58,829 nucleotides of DNA. Source: Sphingobacterium sp. (GTDB lineage: Bacteria; Bacteroidota; Bacteroidia; Sphingobacteriales; Sphingobacteriaceae). The DNA is taken from NCBI GenBank assembly GCA_029239355.1, contig JAQZAZ010000016.1, forward strand, positions 1 to 58,829. The letters run 5' to 3'. Numbering within the stretch: the first letter of the stretch is position 1; each line of letters opens with the position of its first letter. The notes under the pieces are model-generated. The model was not told the origin of the DNA, ran no database searches, and was given only the letters and a program-made list of their open reading frames with translations. This document shows positions 43,716 through 52,297 of the stretch, piece after piece. A program made the position numbers and the translations under genes.

Positions 43716-46700
43716 CTATTCGCTCACAGTCAGTTCCTTCACACCACCAGTACGTTTCAATGTGCCCCAGGTATTTAATTCACCTTTAATAGCTTTTCTA
43801 ACCGATTTCAACAGCACAAAATACATCAGTTGACGCCAGAAAAAACGTTGTGGAAACAGGTAAATCAAATTTTTAATTTTCTCACCTTCCATCCGAAAAG
43901 CGATGCCAGCAAAGAAAATATCCACAAATACAAAGAGAAAGTAATAAAACATAACCTGACCAAAACCGTTGTGCAGAGAGAATAATCCCGCGATACCGGT
44001 CCAGCTGATGCCATTCACTTCACTCAAAGAAAACAGACCACCAACAAGGGAAAATAACATAAATAGATCTGCCAGCGGTGCGAACAAAGGCAGGATGATC
44101 TGAAAAACCAAAATATTAGGCATACCTACCATTCCGAAATAGCCGTATTTGGGATTTAATAATGTGTTCTTATTTTTCCAGAAGCTCTGCAGTACACCGA
44201 AACTCCAGCGAAAGCGTTGTTTGAAAAGCATTTTTACGGAATCTGGTGCTTCGGTAAACGCAATAGCCTCTGCAGAGTTGCGCACGGTGTAACCTGCTTT
44301 CAGTATACGCATGGTCAAATCACAGTCTTCTGCCAATGTATCTGTTGTAAAGCCACCAACTTCTACAATAACGGAGCGCCGGAAAGCACCAATTGCTCCG
44401 GGAACGACAGCAATCATATTGAGCAGGTCAAAAGCCCGTCGATCCATATTTTGGGAAGTGATGTATTCAATAGATTGCCACTGCGTCAGCATATTGTGCA
44501 CATTCCCTACTTTCACGCTGCCAGCAACGGCGGCAATCTGATCGCTATTAAAATACTTCATCAGCATCTGCAGCGCGTCGGTCTTTAGCTGTGTATCTGC
44601 ATCTATACAGAGTACAAATGCAGCTTTAGATTGTTGAATACCATAGTTCAATGCCGATGCTTTTCCACCATTAGGTTTCGTAAACAACCTTACTTTTGGA
44701 TGATCACCGTATACTTTGCTCACAATTTCAAAGGTTTTATCTTTTGATCCATCATCAACAAAAATTAACTCATAAGCCGGGTAATCGAGTTGAAGCAGGC
44801 TTTTGATCGTCGCCAAAACGGTTACTTGTTCGTTATAAGCAGGTATAATAATACTGACCTTGTCCTGTAGGTCAGCAATTAATTTGAATTGCTCCTTCTT
44901 ATTTTTCTTTTTTTGCCGTATTGCCAAATAGGCAATCATCACTGTCCGAACGATTGCCAATACAATGGCTATTGAAAAAATCAAGTTAAGGAAGATATTA
45001 CCGTAGAACAAAGTTCCAAGAAACAGGCGATTGAATGAGCCACTGAAACCCGAGTCCGAAGCATTTTGCACAGGTGGCATCAACTCGTCCCGCTTTTTAC
45101 CCATCAGATCCCCTACTGTCGCAAATTTATACCCATGTTCCTTAAAATAATGGATGATACGGGGCAATGCGGCTATGGTCGCTTCTCTGTTCCCTCCAGC
45201 ATCATGCAGTAAAATAATATTACCATTATCCCGTTGCTTTATAACCTCATTATAAATTTCGTCCGCAGTACGTCCCGGAAGCCAGTCATTGGGATCAATG
45301 TATTCGCCGACATTAATGTAATTTTCCTTTCGGCTCTGGGCGACGGGAAGAATCTCGGCCACAGTCTGTGGTTCAGCATCCGCATTAAACGGCGCACGAA
45401 ATAATATCGTACTATGTCCCGTAATACATTCAATAATCTTTCTCGTTGCATTTAGCTCAAATTTCACCCTGTTGGGACCAATCGTCGACATATCTGGATG
45501 GAAAAAAGTATGGTTACCAAGTTCATGACCTTGCTGGTATTCTTTTCGGACCAGATCCATATTCTTTTCGGCCATCACCCCAACGAGAAAAAACGCGGCC
45601 GGGACATGCTCTCTTTTTAAAATATCTAACACCTCGGGTGTGTATGTTGGATCTGGACCATCATCAAAAGTCAGGACAACAGTTTTATCCCTTTTACCGA
45701 AGCGCTTGATGACATAATTGCTCGGAATTTGGACATACCGCTGATTTTGAATTAAGCCGGTAATGGAATCATATACAAATTTGACCAAGCCGGGTTCAGG
45801 ACTATTAACCAAATCAAGAATCTCGCCATCACCAATATATTGTATTCCACCGACATTAATTTTACTGATCTTCTTAAAATCAAAAGGCTCTTTTGCCAAA
45901 TCATCGTGATCCAATGACTTGGAGATAAAAGACCATAAACGGGCATCCTCACTTCCCAATCGCCAGAGCGCTATACCTGCCAACCCCCAATCGTCAGCTT
46001 TACGAATCAGGTTGAAGTAGGTCGCTGCATCGGTGAAATAGACATCGTGCCGCATACCAGTTCCATCTTGATAACTAAAATTGAGGTTAGCAGACGCTGG
46101 GTCAAAGTGAATATTTGCGTTGTAATTATGAGCCAGAATAACAGCATTATCATAGGTCAGGGTCTGGCCTACTTTCCCAACAGGCCAGTCATATCCATAA
46201 CAGGCCAATGCCAAAATCACCTTATCAGCATCCACTTTACTGCACAATATATCCAGATTCTCTTCTACCCAGGCCTGATGGGAAATTACGCCGGCATTAC
46301 TTTCAACTGAATGCTGATCATAGGCCATCAAAATGATATAATCATTATATTTTTGTAATGAAACGGGATCGTAATCATCATTTTCCGGCGAGATATCTTG
46401 TGAAACAAGTAAACCTTCGCTATGGAAAACTTGATAGATCCGCGCCATAAAATCATTTAGAGGCTTACGGTCATTCAATTGAAGATTTTCAAAGTCAATA
46501 TTGATTCCTGAAAAACCATTACGCTTTATTTTGATCAGGATATCATCAATAAAACGTTGTTGCCTAACCGGATCCCCAAGTATTGTCCGCACCGTCTGCC
46601 CATCAAAATCATTGCCACTGAAATTGGAAATCTGAGCAATAGCTTTGCGCTTATATTGATGAATGACATTTAAGGCAGCGGTATCTGCTTTATCCACAAT

Positions 46701-47138
46701 TGTATCTTGGCCGGGCACTGTAAAAAAAGATTCCATTGCAACCATGTCCAAGTGGCCAATGTTACGCCTTAAGTCGGACAGGGATTGCTGACGAACCTCA
46801 TTGGACCAAGAACTGACATAAAACCCCATATTAATCCTATTTTTATTGCCCAGGTGCTTTAGGTGTTTAAGCTCTCGATCCCGTTTGATCTTTTGAAGTT
46901 CTGACTTGACAACGGCAAATTCTCTGAACTGTTTAGATTTTTTAAGTTTGGCAGTCGACCTTGCTGTCAATGGCGCATTTGTATTGATGGTTGGAAATGG
47001 AGGTACCTGAATCTCGCCCAGGGTATAGATAACGCATACAATGGCTATGACAATTGAAATGATCATAGCCCTGCTCATCCATGAGAAAGCGTACCAACGC
47101 TTTTTGCTCGAAGTCTGAAAAATCTGTTTTTCTGACAT
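43716..47138 (-). CDS. Trimodular GH18 - polysaccharide deacetylase - GT2 membrane protein
   Basis: A 1140-aa inner-membrane protein with three catalytic domains. TM1 is at about 24-42. A GH18-like chitinase domain (about 105-410) has GINIDFE at 211-217 with catalytic Glu217; Asn213 stands where the motif often has Asp. A CE4 deacetylase (about 480-690) has TFDDGP at 490-495, HELGNHTFFH metal histidines and LLHDAGG. After TM helices near 720-745, a processive GT2 domain has FVDDGS (D795, D796), CIDADTQ, AEDCDL and QRFRW (974-978), then C-terminal TMs. It could make, deacetylate and trim a GlcNAc polymer. Monocistronic or leader of nnr. Confidence 0.92.
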   Translation of the reverse strand: MSEKQIFQTSSKKRWYAFSWMSRAMIISIVIAIVCVIYTLGEIQVPPFPTINTNAPLTARSTAKLKKSKQFREFAVVKSELQKIKRDRELKHLKHLGNKNRINMGFYVSSWSNEVRQQSLSDLRRNIGHLDMVAMESFFTVPGQDTIVDKADTAALNVIHQYKRKAIAQISNFSGNDFDGQTVRTILGDPVRQQRFIDDILIKIKRNGFSGINIDFENLQLNDRKPLNDFMARIYQVFHSEGLLVSQDISPENDDYDPVSLQKYNDYIILMAYDQHSVESNAGVISHQAWVEENLDILCSKVDADKVILALACYGYDWPVGKVGQTLTYDNAVILAHNYNANIHFDPASANLNFSYQDGTGMRHDVYFTDAATYFNLIRKADDWGLAGIALWRLGSEDARLWSFISKSLDHDDLAKEPFDFKKISKINVGGIQYIGDGEILDLVNSPEPGLVKFVYDSITGLIQNQRYVQIPSNYVIKRFGKRDKTVVLTFDDGPDPTYTPEVLDILKREHVPAAFFLVGVMAEKNMDLVRKEYQQGHELGNHTFFHPDMSTIGPNRVKFELNATRKIIECITGHSTILFRAPFNADAEPQTVAEILPVAQSRKENYINVGEYIDPNDWLPGRTADEIYNEVIKQRDNGNIILLHDAGGNREATIAALPRIIHYFKEHGYKFATVGDLMGKKRDELMPPVQNASDSGFSGSFNRLFLGTLFYGNIFLNLIFSIAIVLAIVRTVMIAYLAIRQKKKNKKEQFKLIADLQDKVSIIIPAYNEQVTVLATIKSLLQLDYPAYELIFVDDGSKDKTFEIVSKVYGDHPKVRLFTKPNGGKASALNYGIQQSKAAFVLCIDADTQLKTDALQMLMKYFNSDQIAAVAGSVKVGNVHNMLTQWQSIEYITSQNMDRRAFDLLNMIAVVPGAIGAFRRSVIVEVGGFTTDTLAEDCDLTMRILKAGYTVRNSAEAIAFTEAPDSVKMLFKQRFRWSFGVLQSFWKNKNTLLNPKYGYFGMVGMPNILVFQIILPLFAPLADLFMLFSLVGGLFSLSEVNGISWTGIAGLFSLHNGFGQVMFYYFLFVFVDIFFAGIAFRMEGEKIKNLIYLFPQRFFWRQLMYFVLLKSVRKAIKGELNTWGTLKRTGGVKELTVSE

Positions 47139-47299
47139 AAATTATTGCAATTAACTTTGGCTAAGCTACATCAGAAAATGATCCAAAAAGCTCGTAGACA
47201 GCTTAAAAAATTCTTAATTTTCAACGATTGATCAACCTGAGCGCTCTATCGAATTTTGTTATATTAGCAGAACAGACGACATTGACTAAAAAACGCTAT

Positions 47300-48133
47300 A
47301 TGACAACAACATATTTACTACTATCCGCACTAACCCTACAAACATTCATTGGCTGTGGACAGCCAAATTCGCCTATGTCACAAGCACAACCCAAAGACCG
47401 GACAGTGACTGAGCATGCTGACGGGACACAGTTTATTGCCCCCGCAGGAATGACCGTCAAAACAAGAATTTCGTTGCCTAAGGGTTTTGAAAGACTCCCT
47501 TATAGCACAAAAGACTTTGGCAGTTTTCTGGAAAATCTTCCGCTATACCCTATAGACCATGAGGTTCGTTATTATAATGGAAAAATTAAGCCCAGAAACA
47601 ATATCTACAATAGCGTTATCAAACTGGATATTGGTAAACGCGACCTACATCAATGCGCCGATGCCGTAATGCGCCTACGTGCCGACTACCTCTATCAGCA
47701 AAAAAGATATCAGGACATTAAGTTTAACTTCCTGTCGGATGGAAAACCACGCAGCTATGGAAGCTATGTCAAAGGAGACTATTCTTATGCAAAATACTGG
47801 AAATACATGGAGTATATCTTTGCCTATGCCAACACAGCTTCTTTACATGATGAATTACCAAATGTAAAAACAACGAAAGAGGTCAAAATCGGAGACACTT
47901 TCATACAGAAAGGCTCCCCCATTGGGCATGCCGTTATTGTCGTTGATCTTGCAATAAATAAGGAAGGAAAAAAAATTGTGCTGCTTGCTCAAAGTTATAT
48001 GCCAGCACAAGAAATCCAACTCTTGAACAATTGGAATAACCCAAAACTGAGTCCTTGGTACGATATTGACAAAGATGTGATCAATACCCCGGAATGGACT
48101 TTTTATGCCCGTAATCTGAAAACCTGGAAATAG
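47300..48133 (+). CDS. DUF4846 lipoprotein
   Basis: A 277-aa envelope lipoprotein. The start ATG 47300 gives a proper signal peptide with lipobox FIGCG (Cys19); the longer TTG-started frame from 47228 does not. The DUF4846 core covers about 60-270, with LPKGFERLPYSTKDFGSFLENLPLYP (two pieces), the DIGKRDLHQCADAVMRLRADYL segment and the late GDTFIQKGSPIGHAVIVVD. Function is unknown to me; the GHAVIVVD strand recalls papain-like folds but no catalytic Cys is evident. Monocistronic and divergent from the 1140-aa gene. Confidence 0.82.
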   Translation: MTTTYLLLSALTLQTFIGCGQPNSPMSQAQPKDRTVTEHADGTQFIAPAGMTVKTRISLPKGFERLPYSTKDFGSFLENLPLYPIDHEVRYYNGKIKPRNNIYNSVIKLDIGKRDLHQCADAVMRLRADYLYQQKRYQDIKFNFLSDGKPRSYGSYVKGDYSYAKYWKYMEYIFAYANTASLHDELPNVKTTKEVKIGDTFIQKGSPIGHAVIVVDLAINKEGKKIVLLAQSYMPAQEIQLLNNWNNPKLSPWYDIDKDVINTPEWTFYARNLKTWK

Positions 48134-48218
48134 TTGTCTTATCCGGCAAATGCCATTAGCCTGTTTTGAGCAAATAGAATCCGGTACTTTTCTCTATACT
48201 AAGTATCAGTTTCCGTTT

Positions 48219-48258
48219 AAAATTTAATAAAAGATATTTTTGTCTTTTATTAAATTTT
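48219..48258. promoter_or_regulatory. Perfect 16-bp inverted repeat in the hmp promoter
   Basis: Arms AAAATTTAATAAAAGA (48219-48234) and TCTTTTATTAAATTTT (48243-48258) are exact complements around an 8-nt loop TATTTTTG. The -33 TTTG is in the loop and the right arm fills the spacer to the -7 element, so a bound repressor would block the promoter. The neighbouring Rrf2-type gene is the obvious candidate regulator. Confidence 0.7.
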
Positions 48259-48268
48259 CCTATTTTTG
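48239..48268 (+). promoter_or_regulatory. Bacteroidota-type promoter of hmp
   Basis: TTTG at 48239-48242, an 18-nt spacer and TATTTTTG at 48261-48268, a perfect TAnnTTTG. The leader to the ATG would be about 115 nt. Confidence 0.65.
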
Positions 48269-48358
48269 CTTTCGATAGTCATTTGCAAGTGTATCCTATC
48301 AACGAGTAATAACAACCTCCAAAAGAGGTAAAATCACATTTCAGCCTTTTTTTTAAAA

Positions 48359-48389
48359 AATAAAAGACAAAAAGGTATTTAAATATTTT
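48359..48389. promoter_or_regulatory. Second candidate operator next to the hmp start codon
   Basis: The 15-mer AATAAAAGACAAAAA (48359-48373) is identical to the minus strand of 48237-48251 in the first inverted repeat. It runs into an 18-bp near-palindrome AAGGTATTT-AAATATTTT (48372-48389) that ends 3 nt before the ATG. Possibly a second site for the same regulator. Confidence 0.5.
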
Positions 48390-48392
48390 ATT

Positions 48393-49595
48393 ATGATCAC
48401 CGAAACACAGAAAGATCTAATCAAAGGAACCATACCCGTTCTGAAGGAGCATGGTGTCGCGCTAACCAGTCATTTTTACAAACGCATGTTTACGCACAAC
48501 CCTGAGCTTAAGCATATCTTCAATATGGGCAATCAGCAAAATGCAAAACAACAGACGGCCTTGGCTACGGCTGTATTGGCCTATGCAGAGCATATTGACA
48601 ACCCCACAGTACTCTTATCTGCCGTCAAACACATCGGACAAAAGCACAGTAGTCTCAACATCCGTCCCGAACACTATCAGATCGTGGGTAAGCACCTGTT
48701 GGCTTCTATCGGTGAAGTGCTGGCTGATGCGGCTACAGAAGAACTTATAGAGGCATGGAAAGTAGCCTACTTTCAACTGGCTGACCTGATGATCGGCATC
48801 GAAAAAGAGATGTATGATGAAATGATCCAAAATGAGGGGGGCTGGACAGGCTGGAAGCCGTTTAATGTTGTTAAAATCGTTTCAGAGACCGCAGAAATAC
48901 AATCAATTTACCTGGCACCGACCGACGGTGGCAAAGTTCCCGGACATAGCGCCGGCCAGTATGTAAGCGTGCGTGTATACTTACCCGAACTTCATCTTTA
49001 TCAACCGCGACAATATAGTTTGTCCGATGCCAGCAATGGTAAATACCTTCGCATCTCTGTTAAAAAAGAAACTCCTTCAGGAAAACCCGAGGGAATGGTC
49101 AGCAACTACCTACACCAGTACTTTCAGGTAGGAAAACAGCTGGAATTGACAGCACCAACTGGTTCTTTTAACCTAATGGAGAATGAACATCCACATGTGT
49201 TTATCAGCGGTGGAGTCGGGCAGACTCCATTGATGGCGATGCTCGAACAACTGGTCAATGCTAAGGGACGAAATGCAGTCACCTGGATCCATGGCTGTAG
49301 AAGCAGCGATTTACATGCGTTTAAAGAAAGGCTTAGGACACTGGAAGCACAAAACGAGCATATCAGCTGCTTCTCCTTCTACGATGAGCTCCAGGAGAGC
49401 GATAACAATAATCTAAAGGGATGGGTAGACCTCACTAAAATAGATCCGGATCATCTGCCGCAAAAAGCCAACTATTACTTATGTGGCCCTTCAGGTTTCA
49501 TAGCGAAGCATTTTCAGTATTTAACTGACCGGGGTATCGGAACCGAGAATATTCATTTTGAAGAATTTGGTCCTGCTTCACTACAGCTCGGTTAA
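48393..49595 (+). CDS. hmp: Flavohaemoglobin, nitric oxide dioxygenase
   Basis: A 400-aa cytosolic enzyme that oxidises nitric oxide to nitrate with O2 and NAD(P)H. The globin domain (1-140) has Tyr29, Gln53 and proximal His85 in GQKHSSLNI. The FAD domain (about 150-255) has the RQYSLSDA motif, and the NAD domain has GGVGQTPLMAM near 272 and CGPSGF near 366, with the C-terminal EEFGP. Every expected residue is present. It is followed 89 nt later by an Rrf2 regulator gene, a pairing typical of NsrR control. Confidence 0.97.
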   Translation: MITETQKDLIKGTIPVLKEHGVALTSHFYKRMFTHNPELKHIFNMGNQQNAKQQTALATAVLAYAEHIDNPTVLLSAVKHIGQKHSSLNIRPEHYQIVGKHLLASIGEVLADAATEELIEAWKVAYFQLADLMIGIEKEMYDEMIQNEGGWTGWKPFNVVKIVSETAEIQSIYLAPTDGGKVPGHSAGQYVSVRVYLPELHLYQPRQYSLSDASNGKYLRISVKKETPSGKPEGMVSNYLHQYFQVGKQLELTAPTGSFNLMENEHPHVFISGGVGQTPLMAMLEQLVNAKGRNAVTWIHGCRSSDLHAFKERLRTLEAQNEHISCFSFYDELQESDNNNLKGWVDLTKIDPDHLPQKANYYLCGPSGFIAKHFQYLTDRGIGTENIHFEEFGPASLQLG

Positions 49596-49608
49596 GCGGA
49601 TAGTTATG

Positions 49609-49642
49609 GCCATCCGTAAATTTTCCCTGAATTGCGGATGGC
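49609..49642 (+). terminator. Putative terminator of hmp
   Basis: Perfect 8-bp arms GCCATCCG and CGGATGGC around an 18-nt loop, then TATTCTTGATTTT. It overlaps the upstream part of the rrf2 promoter. Confidence 0.6.
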
Positions 49643-49664
49643 TATTCTTGATTTTGTACCTTTG
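49632..49664 (+). promoter_or_regulatory. Bacteroidota-type promoter of the rrf2 gene
   Basis: TTG at 49632-49634, a 22-nt spacer and TACCTTTG at 49657-49664, a perfect TAnnTTTG, 20 nt before the ATG. Confidence 0.55.
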
Positions 49665-49684
49665 TGGAAAAGCAAGAACAGAAT

Positions 49685-50149
49685 ATGGGTATTTTTTCCA
49701 AAACATGTGAATATGGTCTCCGGGCGGTTTTTTTTATCGCACAGCGTTCGCAAGAAAACAGACGCGTCGGTATCAAAGAAATTGCCGAAAATATCCATTC
49801 CCCTGAAGCCTTCCTTGGTAAAATCTTGCAGAATTTAAGCCGCGCAGGCGTTATTCGCTCCATGAAAGGCCCTGGTGGCGGATTTTATCTCGATACTTCA
49901 GATATGTCAACCCCGTTGTCCGATGTAGTCAAAGCAATTGATGGAGAGAACCTCTTTGTTGGCTGTGGGATGGGCCTGGAGTTCTGTTCAGAACAGTATC
50001 CCTGTCCGTTACATCATGAATTTAAAAGCATTCGCAATAACCTCTCCGAGATGCTTCAAAAAACAACGGTCGGTCAATTCAACGACGACCTCATTAAAGG
50101 AAAAATTCTGCTGACAAAATCCAAAATTGCCCCCAATAAAGATCGCTAA
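49685..50149 (+). CDS. Rrf2-family Fe-S transcriptional regulator (NsrR-like)
   Basis: A 154-aa winged-helix regulator. ATG 49685 gives the family opening MGIFSKTCEYGLRA; a GTG at 49664 would add seven residues and overlap the -7 element. The helix-turn-helix is at about 28-60 (GIKEIAENIHSPEAFLGKILQ and the wing GPGGGFYL). Three cysteines, C94, C101 and C107, are placed as in IscR/NsrR for a [2Fe-2S] or [4Fe-4S] cluster. Next to hmp it is best read as a nitric-oxide-sensing repressor of hmp; other Rrf2 roles are possible. Confidence 0.88.
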   Translation: MGIFSKTCEYGLRAVFFIAQRSQENRRVGIKEIAENIHSPEAFLGKILQNLSRAGVIRSMKGPGGGFYLDTSDMSTPLSDVVKAIDGENLFVGCGMGLEFCSEQYPCPLHHEFKSIRNNLSEMLQKTTVGQFNDDLIKGKILLTKSKIAPNKDR

Positions 50150-50199
50150 AACTGAGCTCAAAAAGCTGAGCAAATAGCTCCACAATAGTATACTTTTCA

Positions 50200-50256
50200 C
50201 CCTATTATAGAATGTTTCAAGCGATTTCAAGTACTTGAAAAACGCTTCTTATAGGG
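50200..50256 (+). terminator. Nested hairpin downstream of rrf2
   Basis: Concentric arms: CCCTAT/ATAGGG outside, AAGCG/CGCTT in the middle and TTTCAAG/CTTGAAA at the tip. It begins about 50 nt past the rrf2 stop and has no clean T-run. A probable 3'-end stem. Confidence 0.45.
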
Positions 50257-50688
50257 CCTCTTTGCATGTAACTATAATAAATAATAGCTTTATATAAAAA
50301 ACATAATAACATTGAAGTAAAGCATATTAAACGCAAATAACACACTTAAATTAGCCATTTTATTTTTTATCAAACCAGCACCTTTGGCAATAGAATCATT
50401 TGATCTGATCCCTAAAATGAGCTCTTTGAGAAAGACCTCTATCTCATACCTATGCTGAAAAGCCATTGCCAGTAAAAAGCTGTAAACGACGCAATAACCA
50501 ACGATGTCAGCTTCTGTGAACACAAATTTTGGCAGATAAATAAAAAAAGAACCCTTCAAAACCAGCGTTTCTTATGGGTTAAAATAGCCCGTATCGTGCA
50601 GACTCAAGGTCAAGGCAGCGTCTTTTAAATTTTCCCCTACCTAAACTTATAATTGCATAATAAAATATTATTATTATTTTATATAGAG

Positions 50689-50714
50689 AACTTTATAAAG
50701 TTTATTTAAATAAA
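50689..50714. repeat. Two adjacent 14-bp AT palindromes
   Basis: AACTTTATAAAGTT (50689-50702) and TTTATTTAAATAAA (50701-50714) are each perfect and overlap by two bases. They lie 34 nt before the large palindrome. Confidence 0.75.
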
Positions 50715-50747
50715 AAAATAACACAAAACAAATGGTGAAATCTATTC

Positions 50748-50805
50748 ATTTTTATAGAAAAAAGATATGGATAAAATTTTATCCATATCTTTTTTCTATA
50801 AAAAT
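50748..50805. repeat. 58-bp perfect palindrome without spacer
   Basis: Two 29-nt arms meet at 50776/50777 with AAAA|TTTT in the centre; every base pairs. The left arm runs ATTTTTATAG, AAAAAAGATATGG, ATAAAA. Neither flank continues the match. Confidence 0.95.
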
Positions 50806-50823
50806 ATTCTGAGAGCAAACTAG

Positions 50824-50994
50824 GAGAGCACGGATACGCAGCGTAAAAATACCGCTCGTCCACCAAGGAAAGCCATCGCACCATTTCACTTTGCCCGGCT
50901 TGCTTTACAATACGTAAATGTGTACGATGTAGAACAGCAAATTACAGACATGGACCGTAACTGGATCGGAAACCCGCACCCTGATTTTTCCTAA
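50824..50994 (+). pseudogene. Fragment resembling a SusC-type TonB-dependent receptor
   Basis: A 56-codon open stretch without a start codon, bounded by stops. Its end, YDVEQQITDMDRNWIGNPHPDFS, recalls the C-terminal segment ITxxDRxxIGNPNPDF of SusC-like receptors. Nothing around it restores a longer frame. It looks like a small remnant of a lost gene. Assigned by memory of the motif only. Confidence 0.4.
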
Positions 50995-51634
50995 ACTTTG
51001 AATCGCACTGCTTTATTTGATTTGAGAAAGGACATCTTCAATGCCCCAAGACCGCATGCCACCTTCCCCAAGCCTGCCTTTTGATTTCACGTTATTTTTA
51101 AACGCTACAAACACTTGAATTTGCAAAAAGAACACCGAACACCGGTCCATACAAAAGATAGCTTAAAACCTTTCCAAAGCTCCATGACATCCAAAAATAT
51201 TTTTCCAAAGCAGGTCGTGCGACTGACCAACTCCTACTGTCTATCATTCCATGCTAAATTTTACAGCCGCAGTTAACATCATTTTTTTTGAATACTAGCG
51301 AACAAGTCCTTTCTTGTCCTTCCGGGCATTGTAGTCCATAACTTGGGGATATCTCCATCAGTTGCTTTTGAACACGACAGCGACTGGATACAGCACCGAC
51401 AATAAAGCTGGCTATAGCTAGCTTATAAAAGCACAGAACTCAACAAGAATTAAATATAACAAACTACAAAATAGATATATAATCATATTTATATAAACAC
51501 TACTAAAATATCAAAAAGACGAATTAGAATCACAAAGTACCCGCTAGACAGCTGATCATGTCAGAATTTTTAGATTCAGAAATAAGCAAATAAGCCCGCT
51601 TCTTACTATCTTTATACCAACATTAATTCATTAC

Positions 51635-52255
51635 ATGTATAATTACTCATCTGACAATATTCTATTTTTACAAACCGAGATAAGGAAAATCTGCAAAGTC
51701 CGCAATGCCATTATTGGACTATTTATAACAATGTTTCTTCTTTGCTATGGCTTCTTCTTCTATGTTTTTTTGGATAAGTGGACAGCTGCCTCAGATAAAC
51801 TGACATTTTTTTACAAGTCACTCCCCCTCTTGAGTACATTGTTCGTTTATTTCGGAGTACTATTCGGCGGGCTCAGCTGGGGCGTTTACGCCAAAAATCA
51901 GAAATTTATTATTACCCTACGAGGTCTCAATAGCCTTGACCTTGATATTTATCAGCGGTACACCCGAAGACTTGTCCGTATCTATGCAACTATTGCGCCG
52001 TACCTTTTTCAGGGGCATGAGCTTGTATTTTTTCCTTTTTTTGGAAGTAAAAAAATTCCGATCAGTCAGATTCACCGTATAGAGACCAGGATTATAAGGA
52101 ACCACCGTGGCCCGAATAGTTTCCGCGTCTATTTTTACAATGAATTCTCCAAGATTTATCAGGTGACAATGAACCAAAGAGGTGCCTTTGATTTTCTACA
52201 GGAACAGCTTTTAGAGGAAAACCCGAACCTCAGCATCATTTCTAAAAACCATTAA
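51635..52255 (+). CDS. Two-TM membrane protein of unknown function
   Basis: A 206-aa protein with TM helices at about 25-46 and 64-86, then a C-terminal cytoplasmic domain of about 110 aa with alternating strands (HELVFFPFFGSKKIPISQIHRIE, FRVYFYNEFSKIYQVTM) that could be a PH-like fold. No family was recognised. It is isolated, downstream of the gene-poor stretch, and convergent with the SRPBCC gene. Confidence 0.65.
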   Translation: MYNYSSDNILFLQTEIRKICKVRNAIIGLFITMFLLCYGFFFYVFLDKWTAASDKLTFFYKSLPLLSTLFVYFGVLFGGLSWGVYAKNQKFIITLRGLNSLDLDIYQRYTRRLVRIYATIAPYLFQGHELVFFPFFGSKKIPISQIHRIETRIIRNHRGPNSFRVYFYNEFSKIYQVTMNQRGAFDFLQEQLLEENPNLSIISKNH

Positions 52256-52297
52256 GTTCCATACACACAGCCTGCATGTAAAAAGCAATCCTCCACC

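Larger units (their letters stand above)
50150..51634. other. Gene-poor 1.5-kb stretch with palindromes and relics
   Basis: No intact gene is supported. It contains a nested hairpin just after rrf2 (50200-50256), a cluster of AT palindromes, the 58-bp palindrome, and a fragment resembling a SusC-type receptor. A minus-strand frame at 50290-50559 (89 codons with two hydrophobic segments) has no recognised homology and is not called. The 51000-51630 part holds only short broken frames. Confidence 0.6.

Noticed and set aside
50290..50559. Minus-strand 89-codon frame with two hydrophobic segments
   Set aside because: A stretch (QHRYEIEVFLKEL) faintly recalls IS4-type transposase ends, but no DDE motif or terminal repeats are visible; too weak to call a gene or an insertion sequence.
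51000..51600. Short plus-strand open stretches after the SusC-like fragment
   Set aside because: Several broken frames, none with a convincing domain or start codon.
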